Assembly (NCBI RefSeq): GCF_024158125.1
Contig: NZ_JAMZFT010000002.1
Span: 992,001-1,056,000, forward strand
Reading direction: 5' to 3'
Origin: Futiania mangrovi
GTDB taxonomy: Bacteria; Pseudomonadota; Alphaproteobacteria; Futianiales; Futianiaceae
DNA: 64,000 bases
Each line of letters opens with the position of its first letter. Positions within the stretch are counted from its first letter, which is position 1. Shown here piece by piece: positions 35,468-43,369 of the stretch. Under the pieces are notes generated by a model. It saw only the letters and a program-made list of their open reading frames with translations, did no database searches and was not told the DNA's origin. The position numbers and the translations under genes were made by a program.

Positions 35468-36655
35468 ATGGTCGAAGCGGCAGAGGCGTCGCAGGTGAGG
35501 TTGTTCCAGGCCTTCGCCCACCGAGGCGTCACATTGCCCAATCGCATCGTCATCTCGCCGATGCAGCAATATGCTGCCGACCCTGACGGCATGGTCAAGG
35601 ACTGGCACTTCGTCCACCTGACCAAGATGGCCGTGGGCGGCGCGGGGCTCATCTTCACCGAGGCGCTGGCGGTCGAGCCGGCCGGGCGGCTGACCCACGC
35701 GGACCTCGGCGTCTGGTCGGACGGCCACATTCCGGGTCTTGCGCGCCTGGCGGAGGCCATGCGGGAGCACGGCTCGGTGCCGGGCGCGCAACTCATCCAC
35801 GCAGGCCGCAAGGCGAGCATGAGCCGGCCTTGGCACGGCTATCTGCCGCTGACGGAAGAGGATGAGAAGGCGCGCGGCGAGGCGCCTTGGCAGACGATCT
35901 CCTCGACGGCGACACCGGCGAACCCGGGCTGGCACGTTCCGGTGGCGCTCGACCGGGCGGGCATCGGCCGGGTGCTCGACCTGTTTGCGCAGGCCACGCG
36001 GCGTGTGCGCGAGGCTGGCTTCGACGTCCTCGATATCCACGGGGCGCACGGTTACCTGATCCATTGCTTTCTTTCTCCGCTCGCAAACGAACGGACCGAC
36101 GACTATGGCGGCAGCCTGGAGAACAGGATGCGCTTCGCGGTCGAGGTGGCGGACGCGGTGCGCAGCGAATGGCCGTCGGACAAGCCGCTTTATTACCGGC
36201 TCTCGTGCGTGGACGGGATCGAGGGCGGCTGGTCCATCGAGGACTCCGTGGCGCTGTCGCGTGTCCTCGCCGGGCACGGGGTCGATGTGATCGATTGCTC
36301 GTCGGGCGGACTGACCCAGCGCGCGACGCCGGCGATCATTCCGCGGGAACCGGGCTTCCAGGTCCCCTACGCCGACAGGATCCGCCACGACGCGCACATT
36401 CCCACGATGGCGGTTGGCCTCATCACCGAGCCGCGGCATGCAGAGCAGATTCTTCGGGAGGGAAAGGCAGACCTGATTGCGATCGGCCGGGAGTCCCTGA
36501 ACAATCCCCAATGGGCGCTTCATGCTGCGCAGGAACTGGGCGCCGACCCCGGGTTCGAGAAGTGGGCCCCGCAATACGGCTGGTGGCTTTATCGCAGGGA
36601 ACGCGCGCGCCAGGCCGCCGAGGAGGCCAGCGCGGGCAAGGGTGCGGGCGTCTGA
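35468..36655 (+). CDS. old yellow enzyme-type NADH:flavin oxidoreductase (module 1)
   Basis: 395-aa FMN TIM-barrel reductase of the YqjM class. Substrate/flavin-site histidines H191 and H194 (DIHGAHGYLIH), and Y35 after the motif SPMQQY. YqjM-class enzymes normally have cysteine at the place of Q33 (SPMCMY), which tunes the flavin; here it is glutamine. Start ATG 35468 (MVEAAEASQV) follows an AGGAAG site. It heads the transcript OYE-dctPQM-Gfo/Idh; two stem-loops (36666-36687 and 36702-36716) separate it from dctP. It would reduce an activated C=C or, as in related family members, oxidise an amine. Confidence 0.9.
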   Translation: MVEAAEASQVRLFQAFAHRGVTLPNRIVISPMQQYAADPDGMVKDWHFVHLTKMAVGGAGLIFTEALAVEPAGRLTHADLGVWSDGHIPGLARLAEAMREHGSVPGAQLIHAGRKASMSRPWHGYLPLTEEDEKARGEAPWQTISSTATPANPGWHVPVALDRAGIGRVLDLFAQATRRVREAGFDVLDIHGAHGYLIHCFLSPLANERTDDYGGSLENRMRFAVEVADAVRSEWPSDKPLYYRLSCVDGIEGGWSIEDSVALSRVLAGHGVDVIDCSSGGLTQRATPAIIPREPGFQVPYADRIRHDAHIPTMAVGLITEPRHAEQILREGKADLIAIGRESLNNPQWALHAAQELGADPGFEKWAPQYGWWLYRRERARQAAEEASAGKGAGV

Positions 36656-36665
36656 GCCCGCCATC

Positions 36666-36716
36666 GTCCGGGAGCGGAGGCCCGGACAGGCATCCGGTAC
36701 TCGCCGTGCTTCGGCG
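36666..36716 (+). other. two tandem stem-loops before dctP (module 1)
   Basis: GTCCGGG (36666-36672) pairs with CCCGGAC (36681-36687), and CGCCG (36702-36706) with CGGCG (36712-36716). They lie between the OYE stop and the dctP start and may process or attenuate the transcript so that the binding protein is made at a different level. Confidence 0.5.
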
Positions 36717-36765
36717 GGTCCGCAACAAGAAGACGACGGATGCAACGAGAATGGGAGACGGCAAG

Positions 36766-37899
36766 ATGAAAACCAGAGGTCTGAGCATGGCGCTCGGAGG
36801 GTCATTGCTCGCGGCTATCGCGGCAAGCCCTGCGCAGTCGGAAGAATACGCAGCAAACATCTTCTTCGGCCCTGAGCTGACGCTCACCAAGTACGCCTAT
36901 ACGGAGTTTGCCAAACGGGTCGCAGACGCGACGAACGGGGCGGTAAGCTTCAAGGTCTACACGGGTGGCGTGCTCATCCCGCCGCGTGCGTCGATGGAAG
37001 GAATCGCCGATGGCATTGCGCAGGTCGGCTATCACGCGGGCACCTATACGCCCGACAAGATTCCGCGGCACAATCTGATTTCCGAGCTTTCGTTCGTTTC
37101 CACGGACTATTTCGTCACGGCGCTCGCCTCGACCGAAATCAGCTTCGTGATGCCGGAGCTGGAGGCAGAGTGGAAGGCCAACGGCGTCGTCTACGGCGGC
37201 GGTTATTCGACGCTTCCCTACGTGCTCCAGTGCAACACGAAGCTCGAAACGCTCGCCGACGTGAAGGGCAAGCGGCTGCGGATGCCGGGCGCGATCTGGG
37301 ACCGCTGGGCGACCGCCATGGGTGCGGTCTCCGTCAATGTGCCGTCGAGCGAGATCTACACCGGCCTCGACCGCGGCACGATCGACTGCGGCGTCAACCC
37401 GGCCGAGGGCCTCAAGAGCCGCAGCTTCTGGGACGTCGCCAATCACGTCCTCGACCTGCCTCTGGGGGTTTATTACTCGGGCTTCCACTGGGCCTACAAC
37501 CCGGACTTCTGGGGCTCGCTGTCGGTCGAGCAGCGCAAGACTCTCTATGAGCAGATGGCGTGGGCGATCGCCAAGACGGGCGTGGAGTACACGCGCGAGA
37601 CCGAGGCCGTGATCGCGCAGGCGAAGGCCGAGAAGGGCGTGACGTTCGTTCAGCCGGCGCCGGACCTTCTCGCCGCCCACGCCGCCTTCGTCGAGCAGGA
37701 CAGCAAGGCGCTCGTCGAACTGGCCAAGACCAAGTACGGCATCGATGATGCCCAGAAGTACATCGACAAGTACATGGAACTGGTCGCCAAGTGGGAAGGC
37801 CTGCTGAAGAACGTCGACAAGACGGACGTGGACGCCATCAAGGCGCTGGTCATGTCCGAGATCTACGACAAGGTCGACCCGGCCACCTACGGCCTCTGA
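36766..37899 (+). CDS. dctP: TRAP transporter substrate-binding protein DctP (module 1)
   Basis: 377-aa periplasmic binding protein. Signal peptide 1-25 (MKTRGLSMALGGSLLAAIAA, cleaved near QSEE); the DctP pattern includes KVYTGGVLIPPRASMEGIADGIAQVGY, the K-R-M-P stretch GKRLRMPGAIWDRW with the arginine that usually binds the ligand carboxylate, and VNVPSSEIYTGLDRGTIDCGVNPAE. ATG 36766 has a GGGAG site upstream. With DctQM it imports an organic acid using a sodium gradient. Confidence 0.92.
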   Translation: MKTRGLSMALGGSLLAAIAASPAQSEEYAANIFFGPELTLTKYAYTEFAKRVADATNGAVSFKVYTGGVLIPPRASMEGIADGIAQVGYHAGTYTPDKIPRHNLISELSFVSTDYFVTALASTEISFVMPELEAEWKANGVVYGGGYSTLPYVLQCNTKLETLADVKGKRLRMPGAIWDRWATAMGAVSVNVPSSEIYTGLDRGTIDCGVNPAEGLKSRSFWDVANHVLDLPLGVYYSGFHWAYNPDFWGSLSVEQRKTLYEQMAWAIAKTGVEYTRETEAVIAQAKAEKGVTFVQPAPDLLAAHAAFVEQDSKALVELAKTKYGIDDAQKYIDKYMELVAKWEGLLKNVDKTDVDAIKALVMSEIYDKVDPATYGL

Positions 37900-37917
37900 C
37901 GGCCGCGCGATCGAGGC

Positions 37918-37950
37918 GGGCTGGCCCCGGCATCCGTGCCGGGCCAGCCC
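37918..37950 (+). other. intercistronic stem-loop after dctP (module 1)
   Basis: A 14-bp stem with one bulged C (37918-37932 against 37937-37950) around a TCCG loop. It is followed by ATATTGTTTCCC, only a weak T-run. Same position relative to the binding-protein gene as the stem-loops after urtA and the second dctP. Confidence 0.7.
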
Positions 37951-37991
37951 GGATCGATATTGTTTCCCTTCGTCAAGGCCGGAGAAGCTGA

Positions 37992-38576
37992 TTGACGATG
38001 ACGACGTCCCAGAAGGCCCTGCCGCGCCCTTTCCGGGCAGCAACCCGCCTTGTCCGGCGCGCCACGGATCTTTCGATGGTTTTCGCGGGCATCGCGCTGG
38101 TGCTGATGACGGTGCATGTGGTTGCCGATGTCACCGCGCGTGTCGTCTTCAACAGTCCGATTCCGGGCACGCTTGAGATCGTGGCCTTCTACTACATGGT
38201 TGCAGCCATCGTCTTCCCGGCGGGCTACCTGGAAAGGCGCGACGAGCACATCACCGTCGAGCTGTTCTACATGCGCCTGTCTCCCTTCGGGCAGCGGATC
38301 TGCTACGCATTTTCCGGCCTCCTGACGGCAGTGTTCTTTTCGATTTTCGCCTACCAGAGCTGGCTCGACGCGCTCAAGGCCACCAGGACGCGCGAAATGG
38401 TCATGGGCGCGGCCCAGATCGAGATCTGGCCGGCCCGGTATGTTCTGCCGATCAGCTTCGCCCTGCTCGTTCTCGTTGCGGTTCTGAATGTGGTCCGGGT
38501 GGTGCTGCGGCCCCACGAAACCCCCACCAACAAGGACACGACAGCTGATGTCGGCGAGGAGAGGACGGCCGGATGA
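37992..38576 (+). CDS. dctQ: TRAP transporter small permease DctQ (module 1)
   Basis: 194-aa four-helix membrane protein. Helices at about 27-50, 60-83, 100-123 and 150-172, with family stretch AIVFPAGYLERRDEHITVELFY. A TTG at 37992 has a GGAG site 7 bases before it; ATG 37998 gives a protein two residues shorter, and its spacing of 13 is poor, so the TTG is preferred. Its ending overlaps dctM by 4 bases. Confidence 0.87.
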   Translation: MTMTTSQKALPRPFRAATRLVRRATDLSMVFAGIALVLMTVHVVADVTARVVFNSPIPGTLEIVAFYYMVAAIVFPAGYLERRDEHITVELFYMRLSPFGQRICYAFSGLLTAVFFSIFAYQSWLDALKATRTREMVMGAAQIEIWPARYVLPISFALLVLVAVLNVVRVVLRPHETPTNKDTTADVGEERTAG

Positions 38577-39877
38577 GTAATGTCGAGATCGGCTTCGCCG
38601 GGCTGGCGGTGCTGCTCCTGTTGCTGGCCGTCAGGGTTCCGATCGCCGTCGCCCTCGGCTCGGTATCCTTTGTCGGGATCGCGATGCTGACCTCGTGGCG
38701 CGCCGCGTGGGGCGTTCTCTCTGCCGTACCCTTCAATTTCCTAGGGGACTGGTCGCTTTCGGCCATTCCCATGTTCCTTCTGATGGGCTTCGTTGCCTCG
38801 CGTGCGGGCCTGACGGACGGCCTCTACAAGGCGATGCGCGTGGTCTTCGGCCCGGTGCCGGGCGGGCTCGCCGTTTCGAGTGTCGGGGCTTGCGCGCTCT
38901 TTGCCGCAGCATCGGGGTCGAGCGTGGCCACCTCTGCGGCCATGGCGCGGATCGCGGTTCCGGAAATGTTGCGCTACCGCTACGATCCGGGCCTTGCATG
39001 CGGCGTGATTGCCAGTGCCGGAACGTTGGGCTCGCTCATCCCGCCGTCGATCCTTCTCGTGATCTACGGCATTTTCGCACAGGCCTCGATCGGGGAGCTT
39101 TTCATGGCCGGGTTTCTTCCCGGCCTGCTCTCGGCATTGATGTTCGCCGGGATGATCGTGGTCCGGGTCAAGCTCCGCCCCTCGCTCGCCCCTCCTCTGG
39201 ACGAGCGGCCGTCGCGCGAGGAGATGTTCGCGGCCCTTAGCGAGTTGTGGATGCTTCCGGTCCTGGTTCTGGGTGTGCTGGGCGGGATCTTCGTCGGGCT
39301 CTTCACGCCGACCGAAGCCGGCGCGGTCGGCGCAGTCCTTGCGGTGCTGCTGGCGATGATCCGGGGCACGGCGAGCTGGGAGGGTCTGCGTCAGGCCATC
39401 GTCGAGACGGCGATCAGTTCGACGGCCATCTTCGTGATCGCGATCGGTGCCGTGCTCTTCATGCGCTTCATGGCCTTCAGCGGCGTTCCGGATCATCTCT
39501 CCGCGGCGATGCTGTCGGTGACGGACAGCCAGATCCTGATCCTGCTGCAGGTTGCGCTGGTCTATCTCCTGCTTGGCATGTTCATCGATTCCATCGGCAT
39601 CATGCTGCTGACGCTGCCGATCATGCTGCCTCTGGTCGGTGGCGCCGACATCGATCTCGTCTGGTTCGGCATCATCGTGATCAAGCTGCTTGAGATCGGC
39701 CTGGTGACCCCGCCGGTCGGTCTGAACGTCTATGTCATCAAGAGCGCGCTCGGCAGCGAGGTGAGCCTGACCGCGATCTTCCGGGGCGTGATGTGGTTCA
39801 TCGTCGCCGATCTCATCACGCTGGGCCTCCTGATCCTGTTCCCGCAGATCTCGCTCTACCTGCCCAGTCTCATGTGA
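38573..39877 (+). CDS. dctM: TRAP transporter large permease DctM (module 1)
   Basis: 434-aa transport subunit with about 11-12 helices. Family stretches AIPMFLLMGFVASRAGL, SSVATSAAMARIAVPEMLRYRYDP, GTLGSLIPPSILLVIYGI and the terminal TPPVGLNVYVIKS are all visible. With DctP and DctQ it forms a complete TRAP importer for an unknown carboxylate. ATG 38573 lies in the ATGA overlap with dctQ. Confidence 0.93.
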   Translation: MSNVEIGFAGLAVLLLLLAVRVPIAVALGSVSFVGIAMLTSWRAAWGVLSAVPFNFLGDWSLSAIPMFLLMGFVASRAGLTDGLYKAMRVVFGPVPGGLAVSSVGACALFAAASGSSVATSAAMARIAVPEMLRYRYDPGLACGVIASAGTLGSLIPPSILLVIYGIFAQASIGELFMAGFLPGLLSALMFAGMIVVRVKLRPSLAPPLDERPSREEMFAALSELWMLPVLVLGVLGGIFVGLFTPTEAGAVGAVLAVLLAMIRGTASWEGLRQAIVETAISSTAIFVIAIGAVLFMRFMAFSGVPDHLSAAMLSVTDSQILILLQVALVYLLLGMFIDSIGIMLLTLPIMLPLVGGADIDLVWFGIIVIKLLEIGLVTPPVGLNVYVIKSALGSEVSLTAIFRGVMWFIVADLITLGLLILFPQISLYLPSLM

Positions 39878-39884
39878 GGACGCC

Positions 39885-40883
39885 ATGACCGATCAGAGTT
39901 CGAAGCCGGTGCGCCTTCTGATCGCCGGCCTCGGCCGATGGGGGCAGACGATGGTCCGCTCCGTGCAGGGCGTGAGCGCGGATGTCTGCTTCGCCGGTGC
40001 CATCGTCCGCCGGAAGGAACCGGTCCTCGATTTCGCGCAGAGCACGGGCATGGCCCTGTTCGGCAGCCTTCGCGACGCGGTGGAGGAGACAGGCGCGGAC
40101 GGCCTCGTCCTTGCCACCCCGCACAGCCAGCACGAAGGGCAGGCGCTTGAGGGCCTGGAGGCAGGTCTGCCGGTGCTCGTCGAAAAGCCCTTCACCCTGA
40201 CGCGGGAAAGCGCGGTGCGTGTCGTCGAGGCCGCGAAAGCCCGCGGGCTGCTCGTCACCGTCGGCTTCAACCGCCGCTTCGCCCCCGCCATGCAGAAGCT
40301 CCGCACGCTGGTCAGGTCCGGAGAACTGGGAACGGTGCAGGCCGTGGAGGGCAATTTCTCCGGCAGTTTCGCCTACCGCTATCGCCCGGGGATGTGGCGC
40401 GTGTCCGCGGAGGAAGCGCCCGCCGGCGGCATGACGCCGATGGGCGTTCACGTGCTCGACGCGATGATCGACCTTGCAGGGCCGATAGAGGCGGTCGAGA
40501 CGCGGTCGATCCGCCGTGTGGTCGAGATCGATCAGGATGACACCACCATGGTCTCGGTGCGGTTTTCCTCCGGCGCCCTCGGCGTGTTGACGACGCTCAC
40601 GACGACGGCCCCCATATGGCGCGTCCAGGTCTCCGGGTCGCGCGGCTGGGCCGTGGCGGAGGGACACGAGCGGCTGGTCCACGCCCCCATCGATGGCCCC
40701 GTCACGGAGACACGCTTTCCCCCGACGGATATCGAACGCGCGGAACTCGAGGCCTTTGCCGCCGCCGTCCGGGGGACGGCCGTTTTTCCCGTCAGGCCAG
40801 ACGAGGCTGTCGAGGGTGTCGCCACCCTGGAGGCCGTGGTGACCTCCGCGCGCTCGGGCGGATGGGTGAAGGTGCGCCGCTGA
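39885..40883 (+). CDS. Gfo/Idh/MocA-family oxidoreductase
   Basis: 332-aa NAD(P)-dependent dehydrogenase. Rossmann motif LIAGLGRWG at 12-20 and the family E100-K101-P102 (VLVEKPF), then the C-terminal alpha/beta substrate domain with GGMTPMGVHVLDAMIDL. Starts 7 bases after dctM, so it belongs to the OYE-TRAP transcript. It may oxidise a hydroxyl or reduce an imine in the pathway; substrate unknown. Confidence 0.9.
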   Translation: MTDQSSKPVRLLIAGLGRWGQTMVRSVQGVSADVCFAGAIVRRKEPVLDFAQSTGMALFGSLRDAVEETGADGLVLATPHSQHEGQALEGLEAGLPVLVEKPFTLTRESAVRVVEAAKARGLLVTVGFNRRFAPAMQKLRTLVRSGELGTVQAVEGNFSGSFAYRYRPGMWRVSAEEAPAGGMTPMGVHVLDAMIDLAGPIEAVETRSIRRVVEIDQDDTTMVSVRFSSGALGVLTTLTTTAPIWRVQVSGSRGWAVAEGHERLVHAPIDGPVTETRFPPTDIERAELEAFAAAVRGTAVFPVRPDEAVEGVATLEAVVTSARSGGWVKVRR

Positions 40884-40889
40884 CGGCGC

Positions 40890-42188
40890 TCACAGGCCCA
40901 GCCGGTCCTTTGCCTGGTACCACGCCGCCGTGAGTTTCATTCCGGGGATCCGGAGGGCGTGGAACGGCACCGGCGGAAACGCGGCGGTGACCGGGCCCAG
41001 GTCGCAGGCCTCCCCGACCGCCAGCCGCGCGAGATAGCGGCCCATCAGCGTCGACATGGCAACGCCGCGCCCGCCGTATCCCATCGCGAAGTGGATGCGC
41101 GGCGAGAGGCTGCCGAGGTGATGCCAGTGGTCTCGCGTCACCGCGACCAACCCCGACCAGCGGTGCGTCACCGGGACGTCCGCCAGGTCGGGATAAAGGG
41201 CATGAAGCGCGTCCTCGATCCCCTTGTAGCTGGCTGCGTCCGCGCGCCGTCCCGTGATGTCTCCGCGCCCGCCGAAGACGATCCGGTTGTCGGGCGACAG
41301 CCGGACCCAGTTCAGCAGGTGCTTGGTGTCCGACATCGTCCGGCCGCGCGGCAGGATGCGGCCCGCAAGGTTTCGGGGCAGGGGGGCTGTCGCGATGGCC
41401 GACGACGACACGGCGACGACCCTCTGCGCAAGGCCGTCCGGAAAGAGACCGGGCGGCGTGTAGCCGTTTGTCGCGATGACGAGCTGGTCCGCGGTCACCG
41501 TGGCGCGCGGCGTGTCTATGGCGATGCCGCCCTCGATGGCGCGAACCCGGGTCGCGGGCGTGCTGCCGTGGATCGGGACACCGCGCGCCGCCAGCGAGGA
41601 TGCAAGGCCGCGGGCGTACGCGAGCGGTTGCACGCGCGCCCCCAGCGGGTCGAGATACCCGCCGCAATACGCCCCGCCGCCCAGCTCCTCCGAGATTTCG
41701 GCCCGGGACAACAGCTGGACCTCCGTCTCGCCCGCGGCCTGGTGCAGCCAGCGCACCTCGGCGGCCAGCGCATCGAGCGCCTTTGGCGTATGCGCGGCGG
41801 CCAGATAGCCGTCCTGCGCGAAATCGCAGTCGATCCCGTGATCTGCAACCAGTTCGCAGACCGTCTCGATCGCCTCGTGCAGCAGCCGCCTCTGTCTCAG
41901 CGCCTCGTCGCGGCCCCAGTGCGCCTCGATGGCCGTCAGCGGCTTCTTCGGGCGCGGCACGAGCATCCCGCCGTTGCGCCCGCTGGCGCCCCATCCGGGC
42001 TGGTGCGCCTCGATCACCATGCAGTCGACGCCGCGCGCAGCGAGGTGGTGGGCCGCCGAGAGGCCGGTGTAGCCGGCCCCGACGATCAGAACACCGGTTC
42101 GCGCGTCGGATGCAAGCTCGGGAAACGGCTGCGGCTCGGGTGCCGTTTCGCACCATGCGCTCCTGCTTTCCTGGTTGTCCGCGGCCAT
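40890..42188 (-). CDS. DAO-fold FAD-dependent oxidoreductase (PuuB-like, module 1)
   Basis: 432-aa flavoprotein of the amino-acid/amine oxidase type. The FAD motif VLIVGAGYTGLSAAHHLAARG lies near 33-53 and WGASGRNGGMLVP near 66-78. It resembles gamma-glutamylputrescine oxidase and sarcosine-oxidase-like proteins, so oxidation of a secondary or primary amine to an imine is likely, matching the RidA upstream in the cluster. It converges with the Gfo/Idh gene and is followed upstream by an XRE-cupin regulator in the same direction. A close paralogue lies at 43370. Confidence 0.88.
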   Translation of the reverse strand: MAADNQESRSAWCETAPEPQPFPELASDARTGVLIVGAGYTGLSAAHHLAARGVDCMVIEAHQPGWGASGRNGGMLVPRPKKPLTAIEAHWGRDEALRQRRLLHEAIETVCELVADHGIDCDFAQDGYLAAAHTPKALDALAAEVRWLHQAAGETEVQLLSRAEISEELGGGAYCGGYLDPLGARVQPLAYARGLASSLAARGVPIHGSTPATRVRAIEGGIAIDTPRATVTADQLVIATNGYTPPGLFPDGLAQRVVAVSSSAIATAPLPRNLAGRILPRGRTMSDTKHLLNWVRLSPDNRIVFGGRGDITGRRADAASYKGIEDALHALYPDLADVPVTHRWSGLVAVTRDHWHHLGSLSPRIHFAMGYGGRGVAMSTLMGRYLARLAVGEACDLGPVTAAFPPVPFHALRIPGMKLTAAWYQAKDRLGL

Positions 42189-42314
42189 GGAACTTGTCTT
42201 CCGTGTCGAGGGCGCCTGGCGGGGGAGACCCGCCGTCAGCCGGCAGTCTGGGCGAACCCGTTTTTTTAGTCACGCTGAAAATTGTCTGCTCCGGTGCCGG
42301 TTTCTGCCCGCCTC

Positions 42315-42941
42315 TCAGTAGAACGGCGGGGTCGTCACCCAGACAACGGAGCATGGCACATCCGCGGGATTGCGGAATCCGTGCGGCAGCTTGCTCGGGA
42401 AGCGAAAGCTGTCGCCGGCTTTCAGGTCATAGACGTCCTTGTCGATGGTCAGGATCAGCTCACCGCTCAGCACGTGACCGCACTCCTCGCCCTCGTGCTG
42501 GTACAACTCCTCGCCGGATGAGCCGCCGGGTTCGACCTGGACCAGGACCATCTGGAGCTTTCCCCCGAGGTCCGGCGTCAGGAGTTCCTTGCGGATACCC
42601 TTCTTTTCGAGCCGAAGTGTCTTGCGGACGTTTGGCCGCACGATCCGGCCTCTCTCCTCGTGCGGAACGTCGTCCGGTTCGCTGAACACCCAGCTTATGG
42701 GAATGCGCAGCGCCGTGCACAGCATCTGGAGCGAGTTGAGCGATGGCGTGCTGAGGCCGCGTTCGACCTGGCTGATGAAGGCGACGGAGAGGCCGCTTTC
42801 GTCCGCGACCTTTTGCAGCGAAAGGCGGCGCTGCCTCCGGATCGTTCGCAATTGCTGCCCGACCGACCGGCTTTCGTCGGGCCGGCCTGCCTGCTGCTTC
42901 ACCATCTTTGGGGGCGGACCAGCCTTCCGTGGAATGGGCAT
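42315..42941 (-). CDS. XRE-family regulator with C-terminal cupin (module 1/2 boundary)
   Basis: 208-aa regulator: helix-turn-helix about 32-86 (VGQQLRTIRRQRRLSLQKVADESGLSVAFISQVERGLSTPS) and a cupin at about 135-205 (GEECGHVLSGELILTI, FPSKLPHGFRNPAD). Start chosen at ATG 42941; ATGs at 42905 and 42971 are alternatives and none has a strong ribosome site. It lies 126 bases upstream of the DAO-fold gene 40890 in the same direction and is divergent from the DAO-fold gene 43370, so it is placed to control both modules. Confidence 0.88.
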   Translation of the reverse strand: MPIPRKAGPPPKMVKQQAGRPDESRSVGQQLRTIRRQRRLSLQKVADESGLSVAFISQVERGLSTPSLNSLQMLCTALRIPISWVFSEPDDVPHEERGRIVRPNVRKTLRLEKKGIRKELLTPDLGGKLQMVLVQVEPGGSSGEELYQHEGEECGHVLSGELILTIDKDVYDLKAGDSFRFPSKLPHGFRNPADVPCSVVWVTTPPFY

Positions 42942-43369
42942 GCGTTGTCTCGACGATCCTGATATTCGCATGAGGGGGCGGATGCGCGTCCTATTGCATC
43001 TGCCTGCCCGGACCGGCAACCGGAAATGGCGCTCTCCCGCCACATGTCAACGCGGTTGCAGACCCCGTCCATCAAAAAAACATGGCTCTTTTTTTCACTC
43101 AAGGCATACGATTGGAGCGGTTCTGGTTTTGGCGATGCGCGCATGCATGGTCTGCGCCGTTGGCTCACAGGGCAAGATGCAGATGATGATGCATCGTTCC
43201 GAAGTATTGTTCCAGTAGGTATATGGTCTCATCTTTCACTGCAAGCTTCGCAACAGTGTTGCGAGGTGCTTTTTCGGTTTTTGAATTCTTTATTATAAAA
43301 TCAGCGCGCAGAACAAGGTGCGATTTCACTTGAATTGAAAACTTCAGTTTGCCACCATTTCTCTCGCTC
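42942..43369. promoter_or_regulatory. 428-base divergent region XRE-cupin / DAO (module 2)
   Basis: Non-coding gap with two AT-rich patches (43066-43100 and 43260-43350). It contains TTTCACTTGAATTGAA at 43324-43339, nearly identical to TTTCACATTGAATTGAA at 8499-8515, and shares CTTGAATTG with the PhyH/OYE gap. It probably holds promoters for both flanking genes and the operator of the regulator. No gene seen. Confidence 0.4.
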
